Assembly: GCA_004835665.1 (NCBI GenBank)
Contig: RBKR01000014.1
Coordinates: forward strand, 868,001 to 932,000
Reading direction: 5' to 3'
DNA: 64,000 bases
Source of the DNA: Phoma sp. XZ068
Lineage: Eukaryota > Ascomycota > Dothideomycetes > Pleosporales > Didymellaceae
This document shows positions 1 through 9,965 of the stretch, one piece after another. Both the position numbers and the translations under genes were made by a program. A model generated the notes under the pieces. It was not told the origin of the DNA. It made no database searches and worked only from the letters and a program-made list of their open reading frames with translations. Each line of letters begins with the position of its first letter. Position 1 is the first letter of the stretch.

Positions 1-987
1 GAGCGCATCAAGGAAGACGTACTTCTGCTTTCCGCTGAATGTCTTTTTTTCAGAGATCGTCTTTTGAGAAAGAGCTTTGTGTACGTAGTGGTCAATAAAT
101 TGCCAGCATATGTCACGATGCTTTCGGAAGTTCTTGTCGAAAGCCAGCCACCACAGTTCACCCATGCGAGAAGCCATAGCGACTCCGGCCTGAGCTTGGT
201 CAAATGAGTTTGCGAAGTCTTTCTCGTTGACAGCCATAGACGGTCGGCTCGAGGTGTAGTCTGGCTGATTCGAAAGTTGCGAGTCTACGCTCTCGCCAAA
301 GAGAAACTCGGTGGCAGAATCGATAGTCAAACGGAAAAACAAGGGTTGCATGTCCGTTACGGCTGTCCAACCGTCTTTGTTGGCAGGTAGGACGCGCATG
401 AGGTTCTTGATATGCTCTTCCTCAAGATCAAGGTCGCTGACTTGCTCGCGCGCGAATTGAGGTCGCAGAAGATTTCGAGCATGTTGCCATTCTGCGCCAT
501 CTGTAGAGAACTTTGTAGCCAGTCAGTACTGCTTGAGATGTCTTACCAGGACATGACAAGAAATCAGAACACTTACAATACCTTGTCCCAGCAGAGGAGC
601 GAAGTTGCCATTCCTCCTCTCACCTAGGCCGAAATCCTTGAACTGTGTAGCAAGGACAGCCTGGACGTTCTTTGGATTGACCGTGAAGATGGACTTCGTG
701 CCTAAAATCTTCTGATCGAAAGTTGTAACATTTTTTCCTTCCTCGGCACAAGCAGCATCAACCCGGTCTTTCAGGTACTGTGGGATTGCCGACTTCTTAT
801 CTGCCGCAATAATCTTTGACACATTTCGAACGCCCTGAATGTCGAAGAACTTGAATTGGTATGCGGGTTCACAGCCGAGCCTCTTAGCTTCGTTGCGATG
901 GTGCCGTTCTGATAGCAAGTATGCAGCAATTTTGTACAGGAGGAACGATGCGCCTGCCCAAAGGGCTAGGAGTATGGTGTTGTGCAT
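1..987 (-). CDS. CYP52-type cytochrome P450 (n-alkane/fatty-acid hydroxylase), 3' part outside window
   Basis: Heme monooxygenase of the CYP52 family, which in fungi performs terminal hydroxylation of alkanes and fatty acids at the ER. Exon 1 is 987..577 (137 codons) and opens with a hydrophobic N-terminal anchor (LLALWAGASFLLYKIAAYLL). It carries the family signature QFKDFGLGERRNG...PLLGQGI. A 66-nt intron (576..511, GTAAGT...AAAG) leads in phase 0 to exon 2 at 510..1, which starts FSTDGAEWQHARNLLRPQF, the C-helix motif of CYP52. Exon 2 stays open to the window edge, so the I-helix, ExxR and heme-binding cysteine are outside and catalytic integrity cannot be judged. The intron and the family assignment are well supported; the substrate is not. 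Confidence 0.9.
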
Positions 988-2079
988 GACGTCGGCCAGG
1001 GTCCCACGCCGTCAATGTACCTCGGCACGGTTGGTGGTTCCAGCGAAGTTGAATGTCAGTAACTTAGGCGATGTCGAGGAGATTCTTGAATGAATTGCGC
1101 GTCAACTACGAGGGTAGCCTATTATATTTACCGAATGGAGGTTGCCTCGTGTATACCGCGGCACGCACATGGTGTACCCCATGATGCCGCCACCTAGTGG
1201 TACGCTAATATCATCGGTCCCTCTTTCCGACGCGGGTCGTCCGAACGTTCCTTTCGCTTGCTCCACCTCTTCCCTTGTGAAGAACCGTTGTGAGAGCATG
1301 TTATCCCTTCGCCGTGATTGGATCTTAAGTGTCGAGCGTGCTTGGTCCCTGTTTCCAAGCGGCTTCCTGGTGTCCAGACCGGACTTTCGGACGTCTCTTC
1401 CTTTCCGAACTAGGTTACTGAGACTATCACAAAATCATCTGAGACGTGGGACGCGGTCGAACTTCAGGCCGTCTACTCTGGGCTAGCGGAGTACTACCGG
1501 CTCGCGATCGGAAGCGCCGAGCCTTCGGAACTCTTGAGTTCTTTCTTCTTGATAAATCAGAAATTTGCGGGTGGGTCGCAAGAGGGTCCCTATTGCCAAA
1601 ATGTAGCAAGCACCGTTCATGTTGCTAGCAGCGGTGTACAGACCTTCTATGATCGTCTTGAAGGCCCTTGAAGGCAGCACATTGCGGTCAGAATTAACGC
1701 CAAGACATCCGAGCAGGCGCACAACGTGCTGTCCAAGGAAACGAATGCAGGGTAGGGTGGCTGATGGTACGGTACCGTTGCGTGGGCAGTTTACGTAGAT
1801 AGCAAGGCTAAGAGAATGATGGAGCAGGATACATATTGGACTGTGTTGTATTACGGCTTAGAATTGAGGCTAGTGTCACGGGTGTGCAGTTGCATGCATA
1901 TCACGATACCGGGCTTTAGCGAACGTCACAATCGTAATGTCACTTTGAGGTGCGAATGTGGGTCCCTTTCAAATCAAGATTGTATTCGAAAACATGGGGT
2001 TTCCGCACATCGAAATCTAATTCACTATAGGCACTATGTTGATATCGCTCATGAAAGTCGTTCATCGTAGGCTCGGTAG
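988..2079. other. Gene-poor spacer with degenerate ORF remnants
   Basis: There is no intact gene between the P450 start and the alpha-galactosidase stop. The minus strand keeps two short stretches with coding-like composition, at about 1722..1483 and 1299..1102, separated by stops and frame changes. They are described separately. Confidence 0.5.
1102..1722 (-). pseudogene. Possible gene relic, perhaps of a P450
   Basis: Two open stretches lie on the minus strand. The upstream one (1722..1483) contains FKTIIEGLYTAASNMNGACY. The downstream one (1299..1102) contains RGTDDISVPLGGGIMGYTMC followed by VPRYTRGN. The LGGG...MCxxRY pattern resembles a damaged P450 heme-binding loop, but spacing and flanks fit poorly, and I do not recognise the upstream stretch. 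No plausible ATG or clean splice path joins them. It could equally be a relic of an unrelated gene. Confidence 0.25.
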
Positions 2080-3723
2080 CTACAACTCATCCCTCTTCAC
2101 CTTGGTCGCCTCCTGGGATTTTAGCCTGTAGACACCAACCGAGTGCCTCTCAATCTCAGCCTCGAAGCGGCCACCAGGAGCAAGAGTGCCAACTTGCTGA
2201 CCCCACAGCGCAGGGTGCATGGCCTTAACACCATCGGTATACGACATAGCAGTCGCGTTGAATCTGGTAGTGCTGTTGCTGCTGATATGTACACTTGTAC
2301 CATTCATACCGGCCAGAACGGCGCCAGCCTCGGCCTCGGACATGCGGTTAGCCCACAGATCGTAGACATCCCAAGTCTGACTGAGCTCAGGGGGGGCGCG
2401 GTAAGCGCCTGCAGTGCGCTCATCGAAGAACACTTCGTCAATGGTAGCGTTCATTGTGCGAGTAGTGTTGCCAGCATTTAGCAGAGCAACGATGCGGTCA
2501 CCGTTGGCCATAGTTCGAGTCCAAAGAGAGATCTCACCCTCGCCAGTCTCATCGGCGTCGACCAGATAACGCCACACTCGCTTAGCAGCACCAGCTGAGG
2601 GGTCCTGGTTGATGGCAATGATGGCGGGGTTGGCGTAAATGGCGAGGTTAGCGGGGGACAGAGTGCCGATATTGGTCCCAATGAGCATAGGTGAGCTGTT
2701 GATGGCCCACATACTGAAGTGAACGACGTACTCGGAGTCGCTCTGGCCGCCGTTGCCAATCTCAAGCATGTCCATATCGTTGAAATAGCCAGACATGGTA
2801 CGGGAAGTGATAGCAGGCATCTTGTTAAGAATGTTCATAACAGAGCAGTGGAATCCGGGCCAAGCGCAACCAACAGCTTCGGTACAAGGGCAACGGTCAT
2901 CCGGCCGGTTAAAAGAGTCGTAAATATCGCCAGACATGCGGCCAGAGTTCGCGATTCTGTAAGCCCAGTCGAAAGGATCGTCATTTCCCCAGTTACACAT
3001 TGCGTAGATCATTTCGCGACCGGTAGCGTTGAGTGCCTCGGACATAACGTTGTAGCGATCGAATGACAGCTTAGGGGTGCCGGACTGGCCTTGGTTGAAG
3101 CAATTATCATATTTGAGGTAGTCCACGCCCCATGAAGCCCAAAGATCGGCGTCTTTCTGTTCGTATCCAAGTGATCCAGGGTAGCGGCCGCATGTCAACA
3201 CACCGGCGGAGGAGTACATGCCAAACTTGAAACCCAGCTTATGGATCTGGTCAGCAACAGTCTTCATGCCACTCGGGAATTTATAGCCTGATCTGTGGGT
3301 CAATGTATGACTTTCTGAATCTTCACAAGGAAACTTACGGTCTTCGACCAGGTAGCCACTCTCATTTCCTGTTTCCTGGTTAGCATATCGAGTTGATGCA
3401 CCTTAACAGGAAAACTTACTGCCCACAGCCCAGCAGTCGTCAAGAACGATATAGTTGTACCCAAGATCGCGTAGACCATAGTCGACCATATCTTGTGCTG
3501 TGGTGAGTAGCAAGCTTTCGTTGACATCGCAATGGAAGGCGTTCCAGTTGTTCCAACCCATTTGCGGAACCAGATTGAGTCCATTGTAAGACGAAGCTCC
3601 AGGAATGACCACGGTCGGCTCTTCGCCACCGACTTGTCTGCGCTCAAACATCTGTGCCTGTGGAGATGCGGCCGCTTGTCCGAGGAGCAGGGCTGCTGCG
3701 GTTGCCAGCTTGAAGGTCGCCAT
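2080..3723 (-). CDS. Secreted alpha-galactosidase, GH27
   Basis: Hydrolyses terminal alpha-1,6-galactose from melibiose, raffinose and galactomannan. It has three exons: 3723..3420, a 30-nt microexon 3368..3339, and 3287..2080, giving 513 aa. The joins restore ...DCWAVGRNESGYLVEDRYK..., a conserved GH27 stretch. A signal peptide is evident (MATFKLATAAALLLGQAAAS). GH27 landmarks are MGWNNWNAFHCD near the mature N-terminus, the nucleophile in YLKYDNC (Asp172), and the acid/base region FNDMDMLEIGNGG. A C-terminal beta-domain is present and several N-glycosylation sequons are visible. Oddly, the protein ends in KVKRDEL, which looks like an ER-retrieval signal on a normally secreted enzyme. The start is the first ATG, directly before the signal peptide. 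Confidence 0.95.
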
Positions 3724-5317
3724 CTTATGAAGGGAAGAACGGTCTCAGGAGCTTCAGGAAGCTGGAGATGTTGTAATGATTGTCCCGCAGTGCTTATGGT
3801 TCTTCTTATACAACAAACCTAAAATAATTTCCGGTGCCAATGTCTTTGGCAAACCGCTCCTATCGTGTGAGCAGGACGAAACGCGCCTCCGCCGCCAAAC
3901 TCCGCCCGTCTCCGCATCGTTCAATTGACATTCGTATTTCCAGGAACAGAAGAGTGTCCGCAACATCGTCATCGTTTGAAAAGATCCGAGAAACTCTGCG
4001 TCCACTTGCGGGGATATGAGCGGGGGCGGAGTTGGGGCAGACCACTGCGATTGGCCCGCGCTCCTTGAACACGGGTGCGGCGTGAAAGCCACCACCCCCA
4101 CAACGCTCGCTTGTTGAGCAGGCCAAGCTGCCACGCCGAGTCTTAAAAGATGGGGCGGTTGTAGAGAGCCTCATCTGTGGGAGTAAGAGAGGCAATAAGA
4201 GAGGAAACTACACTACATCTGGTTTCATACCCGCTCCGTCCGAGCTTGATAGACCACCTGCCCAGCACCGTCGGCATTCAACACCGTACCTACGTAGCAA
4301 CCTTGCTATGCCTCAATATACAGATGCCAAGATGCATGCACAACTGCAGAACACGTTCATAGCTTCACAACAACCAATTGCCGATACCGCCTCCCCAACC
4401 TCCGACCAGACTCGAACTAAATGTTTCCTTTCTTGAGTGACAAGAACGTGACAAGACAACATCTGAAGACACTCTCGCTCTATGACGGCCGCACATGAAC
4501 ATAATTTGATGTACTCGCTTCTTCAACAATGCTCAATAAGTAAACCTGTTGAGTTTTGGGTGCACAAGCTGACACAACGAGTACTGATTTCGACCTTCTA
4601 CCGCATGCCAAAACATGATCGAACAGCCGCCTTCCACGTCCATGCTCCACAAGCTTCGACGTCGAGGGGACACAATCCTGTATTTGGTAACAGTTCCTCT
4701 GCACCCGCATTCCCAGCCTCAATGCATATCCGACGAGCCGAACATTTGTATGCGCGTGTTTGAATGTCCATGCAGCCCGCTAACGACCAAGAGAAGATCG
4801 ACAATGCAGATCTGTAGTGAATGGTCAATAGTCGGACCTGGAGCAGAGCCTCACGCTCCGGCGGTTATCTAGCTATGAGGAGAGTATTAGCCGCTACCCT
4901 AATGTACCCCGCATTCACACTAATCTCTTGTACATTCACAAAGGGTATGTGAGACCGAGACCGATTCGGAGACAATTACCAATCTTCACCTTTGAGGTAG
5001 AAAACCCCGAAGACTTCCATCCTATCACTTTAACACGGCCGTTACCTCTCCAATCCTCGCTAAAGACCTCGATAATATCAAGACATGGATTCTCGATGCA
5101 TCAATTACTACTAAAACCTGCCATGCCTTAGAATTAGAAGAGCAACCACAACCACGAACCTCCTCCTACCGCACACACACCCCCTGCAGCGAAGCGTACC
5201 AATATGCCAGTCTATTGTTCTCGAAACGAACACTCTACTCTAAGTCCTCCATGTCTCTAATTTGTATCACCCCAGGGGCAACTCAATAAGCGCAGCCTAC
5301 ACAGCCCAACCTGCCCA
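3724..5317. other. Intergenic, no gene recognised
   Basis: This 1.6 kb upstream of the alpha-galactosidase holds only short overlapping ORFs with no family resemblance and no consistent splice path. Its proximal part should contain the alpha-galactosidase promoter. Confidence 0.5.
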
Positions 5318-5729
5318 TTAAGAACGCGCAGGAACCCTCTTTCCCCCACACCCTGTGCAAAGTCCATCCTTTTCATTCTTCAAGCACCACAATTTCGCAC
5401 CCTCACTCTTATCATTCCCCTTGAACACCCTCACAGGCTTCGCTTTTCTCTTCTCTATTGCATCTCGTCAGCGTCTCAACTCTCAAACTATCGTATCGAT
5501 GTCTCATCGAACAGGACCACATACCTTGTTCATGAACCGACTCTGGCTCTGGTGTATTCCACCTCTCAACCTCATCGTAACATGCTGCCCAATCATATTC
5601 TTGTGCCTCTGAGAGCACGGTCTCAGGAATCACGATTGTAGATGCACCCGTGGAGTAATATTCTAGGGCTTGGCGTTGAGCGCGGCAGTGGCCTATTGGC
5701 TGAGCTGAGTGCGTTGTGGAAGCTGTCAT
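5318..5729 (-). CDS. Small two-exon protein of unknown function, 113 aa
   Basis: I do not recognise this protein. Exon 1 is 5729..5525 and starts MTASTTHSAQPIGHCRAQRQ. A 70-nt intron (5524..5455, GTATGT...AATAG) joins in phase 1 to exon 2, 5454..5318. Splicing turns a frame that otherwise ends in low-complexity sequence into a basic, ordered tail containing KAKPVRVFKGN, KLWCLKN and a terminal CTGCGGKR motif. The CxxC pair plus earlier Cys residues could bind a metal, but that is inference. The middle is acidic and aromatic (EYDWAACYDEVERW). A TATAAA lies about 100 nt upstream. Consistent splice sites, phase and a natural stop support a real gene. Confidence 0.65.
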
Positions 5730-6473
5730 TGTGGTGTGTGGATGTATGGGTTGTAGTTGTAGTTGTGAAGTATATTTGCATAGATATCGGGACTTGAAAT
5801 GTGGTGAATGAACAGAACGGCACGAGCGCCTTTATATGCTGTGAGGCTCAGCTGCAGTGCGGCTGAGTGGCAGGGCCGTTATTCTCGGCGTCAGGGTACG
5901 TGTCTATGGTGAGAGCTGTGGTGCTGTCTGCATGCGTTGTGGTGGTGAGATCGTGGGGGTGGTCCGTGGGATATCACCTTATGTTTATTCAACCCACGAC
6001 CTCGGGAGGGGCGGTGAAAACGAGAAACGAGCATATGCCCTGCAGATCTTTCTCATGCTGCGATAAAGCTATAGCTTTGCTTGATGTCAACTTGTGTTGC
6101 TTTGGCTTGTGACTTGTCATTGTGTTGTCACTGCCACTCTGCAGTCCCACTACATTTGCGTCGAAACATGATTCAACTGCCTTCGGCGATGAAGGGAGGG
6201 AACTGTTTGTATAACGCGTCCACCGTACCGCCAGCCATGACATGCTTTCCGTTAACATGATTAAACCTTCACCAAAGTTTACCAGTTCGCTACGGAGGCG
6301 AGGTGAAAGCGAGACATGGCAAGATGAAAGCGCCATCTCGTTTGAGAGCTCGTTACTGCGAGCCTTCCTAGCAAACAGCTACCTTCCGGTTGTTCTACTC
6401 TATTGCCATTATTTCCATCACTACCATCAAGTCAGCCGCCTTTTAACTAACATAACGAGGCTTACTTCTAAAG
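5730..6473. other. Divergent intergenic region
   Basis: This lies between the small minus-strand gene and the plus-strand kinase. Apart from the TATA box, only short, unconvincing ORFs are visible. It presumably contains both promoters. Confidence 0.5.
5831..5836 (-). promoter_or_regulatory. TATA box upstream of the 113-aa gene
   Basis: TATAAA on the minus strand within AGCATATAAAGG, about 100 nt before the ATG at 5729. The intervening leader is pyrimidine- and ACA-rich, as is typical for a fungal 5' UTR. Confidence 0.4.
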
Positions 6474-7601
6474 ATGCAACAGAAGCACATCGACTCCGCC
6501 GCCACGCAAAGCCGTAGTGCACCAGAAGCGAAGCGGCGCAAGTGCACACAACAACGGAAACCATTCGCCTTCTATCCAAAAGACTGGGTGACAGTACGCG
6601 CATTTGACTGCAAAGTTTCTTTGTTGAAGGCACGAGGTGACCGTTTAGGTCCACAACTCATCGTCAAGAAGGTTCTCAAAATCCAGGCGAATACTGCCAA
6701 CGATCCAAAGCCTTTCGAGATGCGCGCTCTCGCTTTTCTGCCTAGTTGCAACAGAATCGTCCATGCCCTTGCATGTGTTGCGTCTGAAGATCCCAATCTC
6801 GGCATTGCGCTTTTCGAGCACTACCCATTGGGCGACCTGGCGGTATGGAAATCTTGCGAATTCGACCGAAAGAACTTCAAGCCGGTGCCAGAGAGCTGCA
6901 TCTGGAGATTCTTCCTGCAGATGGCGCAAGCTCTAGCATTCATCCACGGCGAACTGGGACCAAGAAATGTAGTGCGGCATCTCGTACTGCATCGAGACAT
7001 CAAACCAAAGAACGTTTTGGTTGTCAACATCGGTACCACATATCCATCCTTCAAGCTACATGACTTTGGCTGTGCCACTGTCTGGCAAGAGGGGAAACAA
7101 AACCAGCTGTCTTACTGCGGAACATTTGACTGGCAACCTCCAGAGAACCCGCAGATAAATACCACGGCGGCAGAGATCTGGGCACTGGGTGCTTGTGTCC
7201 ACTTTCTCGCGACAGGTCAGCCTCCGATTGCGAACACGGCGGAAAATAGAGCTGTGTGTTTGGAGAAGGCGATGCATCCAAGAGAAGTGAACAAGGCTTC
7301 ATCAGAACGAGAGTATTACTCCTCGTCGGGTCGATACTACGCGGCCAGGGTTCCAAGACGTGTAATTCCTATCAATCATGATGTAGTAGCACAGTCCCAT
7401 CCTGGGTATGCCAAGCGAGGAGTTTATAACCACCAGTATAGCGACGAGCTGAACGACTGGATGACTCGTTGCCTGCAGTTCGTGCCTACGAAGCGGCCGA
7501 CAACAGCTGAGATCATGTCCGATATGGGCGCGGTGGCGCAAGGCATGCTGAAGCAAATGGGAGGTGTGGCGGCATTGGCAGACATGGAGGTGACTTTCTA
7601 G
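6474..7601 (+). CDS. Serine/threonine protein kinase, divergent
   Basis: Intronless, 375 aa. It starts with a basic, NLS-like leader (KRRKCTQQRK), then a kinase fold. Visible landmarks are a VKK segment near residue 65 as candidate ATP-binding lysine, the catalytic loop HRDIKPKN (173-180), the DFG at 197-199, PPE (222-224) in place of APE, and AEIWALGA (233-240), where the usual Asp of subdomain IX is Glu. A canonical glycine-rich loop is not apparent. About 50 residues rich in Ser, Tyr and Arg are inserted before the last helices (DWMTRCLQFVPTKRPTTAEI). HRD Asp, its Asn and DFG are intact, so activity is plausible. The subfamily (NEK- or fungal-specific-like) is unclear. Its stop overlaps that of MTQ2. 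Confidence 0.88.
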   Translation: MQQKHIDSAATQSRSAPEAKRRKCTQQRKPFAFYPKDWVTVRAFDCKVSLLKARGDRLGPQLIVKKVLKIQANTANDPKPFEMRALAFLPSCNRIVHALACVASEDPNLGIALFEHYPLGDLAVWKSCEFDRKNFKPVPESCIWRFFLQMAQALAFIHGELGPRNVVRHLVLHRDIKPKNVLVVNIGTTYPSFKLHDFGCATVWQEGKQNQLSYCGTFDWQPPENPQINTTAAEIWALGACVHFLATGQPPIANTAENRAVCLEKAMHPREVNKASSEREYYSSSGRYYAARVPRRVIPINHDVVAQSHPGYAKRGVYNHQYSDELNDWMTRCLQFVPTKRPTTAEIMSDMGAVAQGMLKQMGGVAALADMEVTF

Positions 7602-8365
7602 TCAGCACTCTTCCAGATTCTTACGATATGTAGCTTCTCCCAACCAGCCTTCTTTCCACTTGTGCCGACGGATTCTGCCTGCCATCCCGACCCCCACTCT
7701 CTGATCAGCTGCTTGACAACATCTGGCTTGTTCTGCGCGCACAAGAGCAGGTAGCCCACTCCAAGCCCGTCGCTCAGTATGTCCGGTATTTGCTCCAACA
7801 TTCTGTTTGTAACCACCATGCCATCCTCTCCGCCGGCGTATGAAAGCTCTAGCAGGTATGAGTCCTGTTCAAAGCTGGTCTTGGTACTGCCATCAGGCAC
7901 GGTGTTGTATTCGGCATGGCGCGAGAAATTGGGTAGCTCGGCCGGGACGTACGGTGGATTGAAGATGAAGACGTCGACAGACTTTGGGCGGATTGATGAC
8001 GCAAGGTCGCCATTCACGACATCCAAAAATACGGATCGTTCGTTATATTGCTGTTTTTCCTTAATGGCCGTGGACACGGTCTGTGAAGCGGCCTGACAGG
8101 CAAAGCTGTTGATGTCAGTTCCGAGTGTTAGTATGTCATGTCGACCGAATATGCTCCGCGCATTTGCGGCAACGAAAGCTAGAACAACGCCTGAGCCAAC
8201 ACCCACTTCAAGAACCAGCGGTGGGGCTGTCGACGGCGGGAAGCGCTTTGAGAGAAATGCGGATTCGCTGGGAGACGACAATGTATCGAGCAGCAGGTAT
8301 GAGTCTTCAGCAGGCTCGTACACACGATCAAAGCAGACGTGCGAAGTGGAAGGTGTCGGCAGCAT
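7598..8365 (-). CDS. MTQ2: eRF1 glutamine N5-methyltransferase, MTQ2/HemK family
   Basis: S-adenosylmethionine-dependent enzyme that methylates the Gln of the GGQ motif of release factor eRF1, normally as a complex with Trm112. Intronless, 255 aa. The ATG at 8365 gives MLPTPSTSHVCFDRVYEPAE, the conserved start of the family; the frame continues upstream but with no ATG. Motif I is LEVGVGSGVVLAF, the acidic residue is in TDIN, and the catalytic NPPY is present as FIFNPPYVPAELP. The length matches the family. It is convergent with the kinase, with which it shares 4 nt, and divergent from SDHAF3, with 172 nt between start codons. Confidence 0.95.
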   Translation of the reverse strand: MLPTPSTSHVCFDRVYEPAEDSYLLLDTLSSPSESAFLSKRFPPSTAPPLVLEVGVGSGVVLAFVAANARSIFGRHDILTLGTDINSFACQAASQTVSTAIKEKQQYNERSVFLDVVNGDLASSIRPKSVDVFIFNPPYVPAELPNFSRHAEYNTVPDGSTKTSFEQDSYLLELSYAGGEDGMVVTNRMLEQIPDILSDGLGVGYLLLCAQNKPDVVKQLIREWGSGWQAESVGTSGKKAGWEKLHIVRIWKSAD

Positions 8366-8537
8366 GTTGTCGATTGCGAAATGCCGGAGTGATTCCTCGA
8401 AAAGATTGGTCAATGTGCTCTAGACCCTGGCCGCGCTAGCCGAGGCTGAGGTCATCGGGCTTCTTGATGCTCTTTGAAGTCATCACTCCGTCTGTGATTT
8501 TCATCTTTTACATCTCCAAAAGCTTCAACTAAACACA

Positions 8538-9085
8538 ATGAGGACATCTTCGCGGTTACTGGCTGTAGCCACGGATGCTGGTGCCGCGAAAGGGCCCTTT
8601 CGACCAGCTCCAGCAGCGCTACTGCCGCCGATTCCATTGTACAGGACGCTGCTGCGTACACATCGAAAAGTCCTGCCTGTAGAACAACGGCTGCTGGGCG
8701 ACATGTACGTCAAGGCTGAATTTAGGGCCCACAAGGATATCGACAACCCAGTTCAGATCGTAGGTGCCACAATGCCGTCAATCTTCGTATATGGTTGTAA
8801 TGACAACACAGATTGGATTTCTTTCCGAGTGGCAAATGTACGCACAAACACTACAGGGTGATACCTGGAGAGGAGAGAAGATGGACAAGGCCAAAATCGA
8901 TAAGATGAGCGGTACGCAACGCGTCCTACAGTGCAGCTGCTGTATACTGATATAGCGTAGACCAACAGATTGGTCAGCTGTATGAGCTGATGCAAGCGAT
9001 TCAGAAGCAGAATAGTGAAGATGCCGAAGTCGAGGAAGCCGACAGCGCGGTACCACTGGACGGGCCAAAGAAGCCTGATCAGTGA
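8538..9085 (+). CDS. SDHAF3: Succinate dehydrogenase assembly factor 3 (ACN9/Sdh7), LYR-motif protein
   Basis: Mitochondrial matrix chaperone that helps insert or protect the iron-sulfur subunit during complex II assembly. Exons are 8538..8759, 8812..8911 and 8961..9085, giving 148 aa. The introns are very short (52 and 49 nt). The N-terminal 20 residues resemble a mitochondrial presequence. The ACN9 core is visible: PLYRTLLRTHRKVLP (LYR at 34-36), LLGDMYVKAEFRAHKDIDNP, then across intron 1 VQIIGFLSEWQMYAQTLQG, and across intron 2 KMSDQQIGQLYELMQAI. The tail is acidic. Splice phases (0 and 1) restore the family sequence exactly. It shares a short divergent promoter with MTQ2. Confidence 0.95.
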
Positions 9086-9368
9086 TATCTCTATGGTGAA
9101 TATTGACTGCCACTTCAGAGTTCAAGAGCGAACAACGAGGCCTTCACAATCGGCAACGTGCGAACAAACAAGGCCATGGACGCTTCACAGAGACCTGGAG
9201 ATGTACTATATATGTTCAGCGAATATCATACCTTACATCGACGCCCTTCCTGTCCACCTTGATCAACAACCACCTACCACCACCAGCGGGTGTTCCCTCG
9301 CGGCGCACTGGGGACTTTGGGCCATCACATCAAGCCGACTCATTCAAACGTCCTGTTTTCACGCCGAT

Positions 9369-9965
9369 ATGTGTGGATGTACCCTCTATGACTCTCCTAC
9401 ATGTGGACATTCCTGGATCTCTATGTCACAACCCTGCGGTTTCCTTTCCGACCTCCTTAGCTGCCCGAACCGCCAGACCTACCAGACTTTGATTGCACCT
9501 CCGTTCACCTGTCCACAGTGTAATCGTGGTTTTGCAGATCGCGAGACCCTTGAAATGGTGCAAGGACCTTGGGGCTGTAACCAGTTGATTCGAAGCCACA
9601 TTGGAGGTAGCCATGCTATACCAGGCTCTTGGGGCAACGTACCGCTGGCTATGAACAACTGGGGTAGAGGTCTGGGGGTGGGGATGGGCGTCTCTCCAAG
9701 CATGCCAATAATATCGAGTGGGGCAATGGTACCAGTCAACGGATATGGATACGATCATCGCCTTGCCGGGCCATATGGCTCTCGTCCAGCGATCTGTAGT
9801 GGTTACGGCGCTTTTGACAACGGCATGATCTTGGATGATGGCTTCGTGGAAGATTACGGTTACGGCTACGGCTACGACAGGGAAAGGAGAAGGAAGCACA
9901 AGAGCAGCTCAAGATATGTCTACCGTCACTCGTCAAAGCCAGCAACGAATTGCCTGGTGATGTAG
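9369..9965 (+). CDS. Small Cys-rich protein with polybasic C-terminus and CaaX box
   Basis: Family not recognised. The ATG at 9369 gives 198 aa; the frame extends upstream but that part looks like non-coding leader, and a TATATAT lies near 9207. The N-terminal 55 residues are cysteine-dense (C2, C4, C12, C23, C32, C48, C51, with H14), including CGCTLYDSPTCGH and TCPQC, so metal binding is likely. The middle is rich in Gly, Tyr, Pro and Met. The tail has a GYGYGYGYDRERRRKHK run and ends in CLVM, a good match to a farnesylation CaaX box. A polybasic stretch before CaaX is the arrangement used for plasma-membrane targeting in K-Ras4B-like proteins. Function is unknown; membrane attachment is inference. 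Confidence 0.7.
   Translation: MCGCTLYDSPTCGHSWISMSQPCGFLSDLLSCPNRQTYQTLIAPPFTCPQCNRGFADRETLEMVQGPWGCNQLIRSHIGGSHAIPGSWGNVPLAMNNWGRGLGVGMGVSPSMPIISSGAMVPVNGYGYDHRLAGPYGSRPAICSGYGAFDNGMILDDGFVEDYGYGYGYDRERRRKHKSSSRYVYRHSSKPATNCLVM

Noticed and set aside
3754..4195. Overlapping short ORFs upstream of the alpha-galactosidase
   Set aside because: Several frames open at once in GC-rich promoter DNA; no conserved motif.
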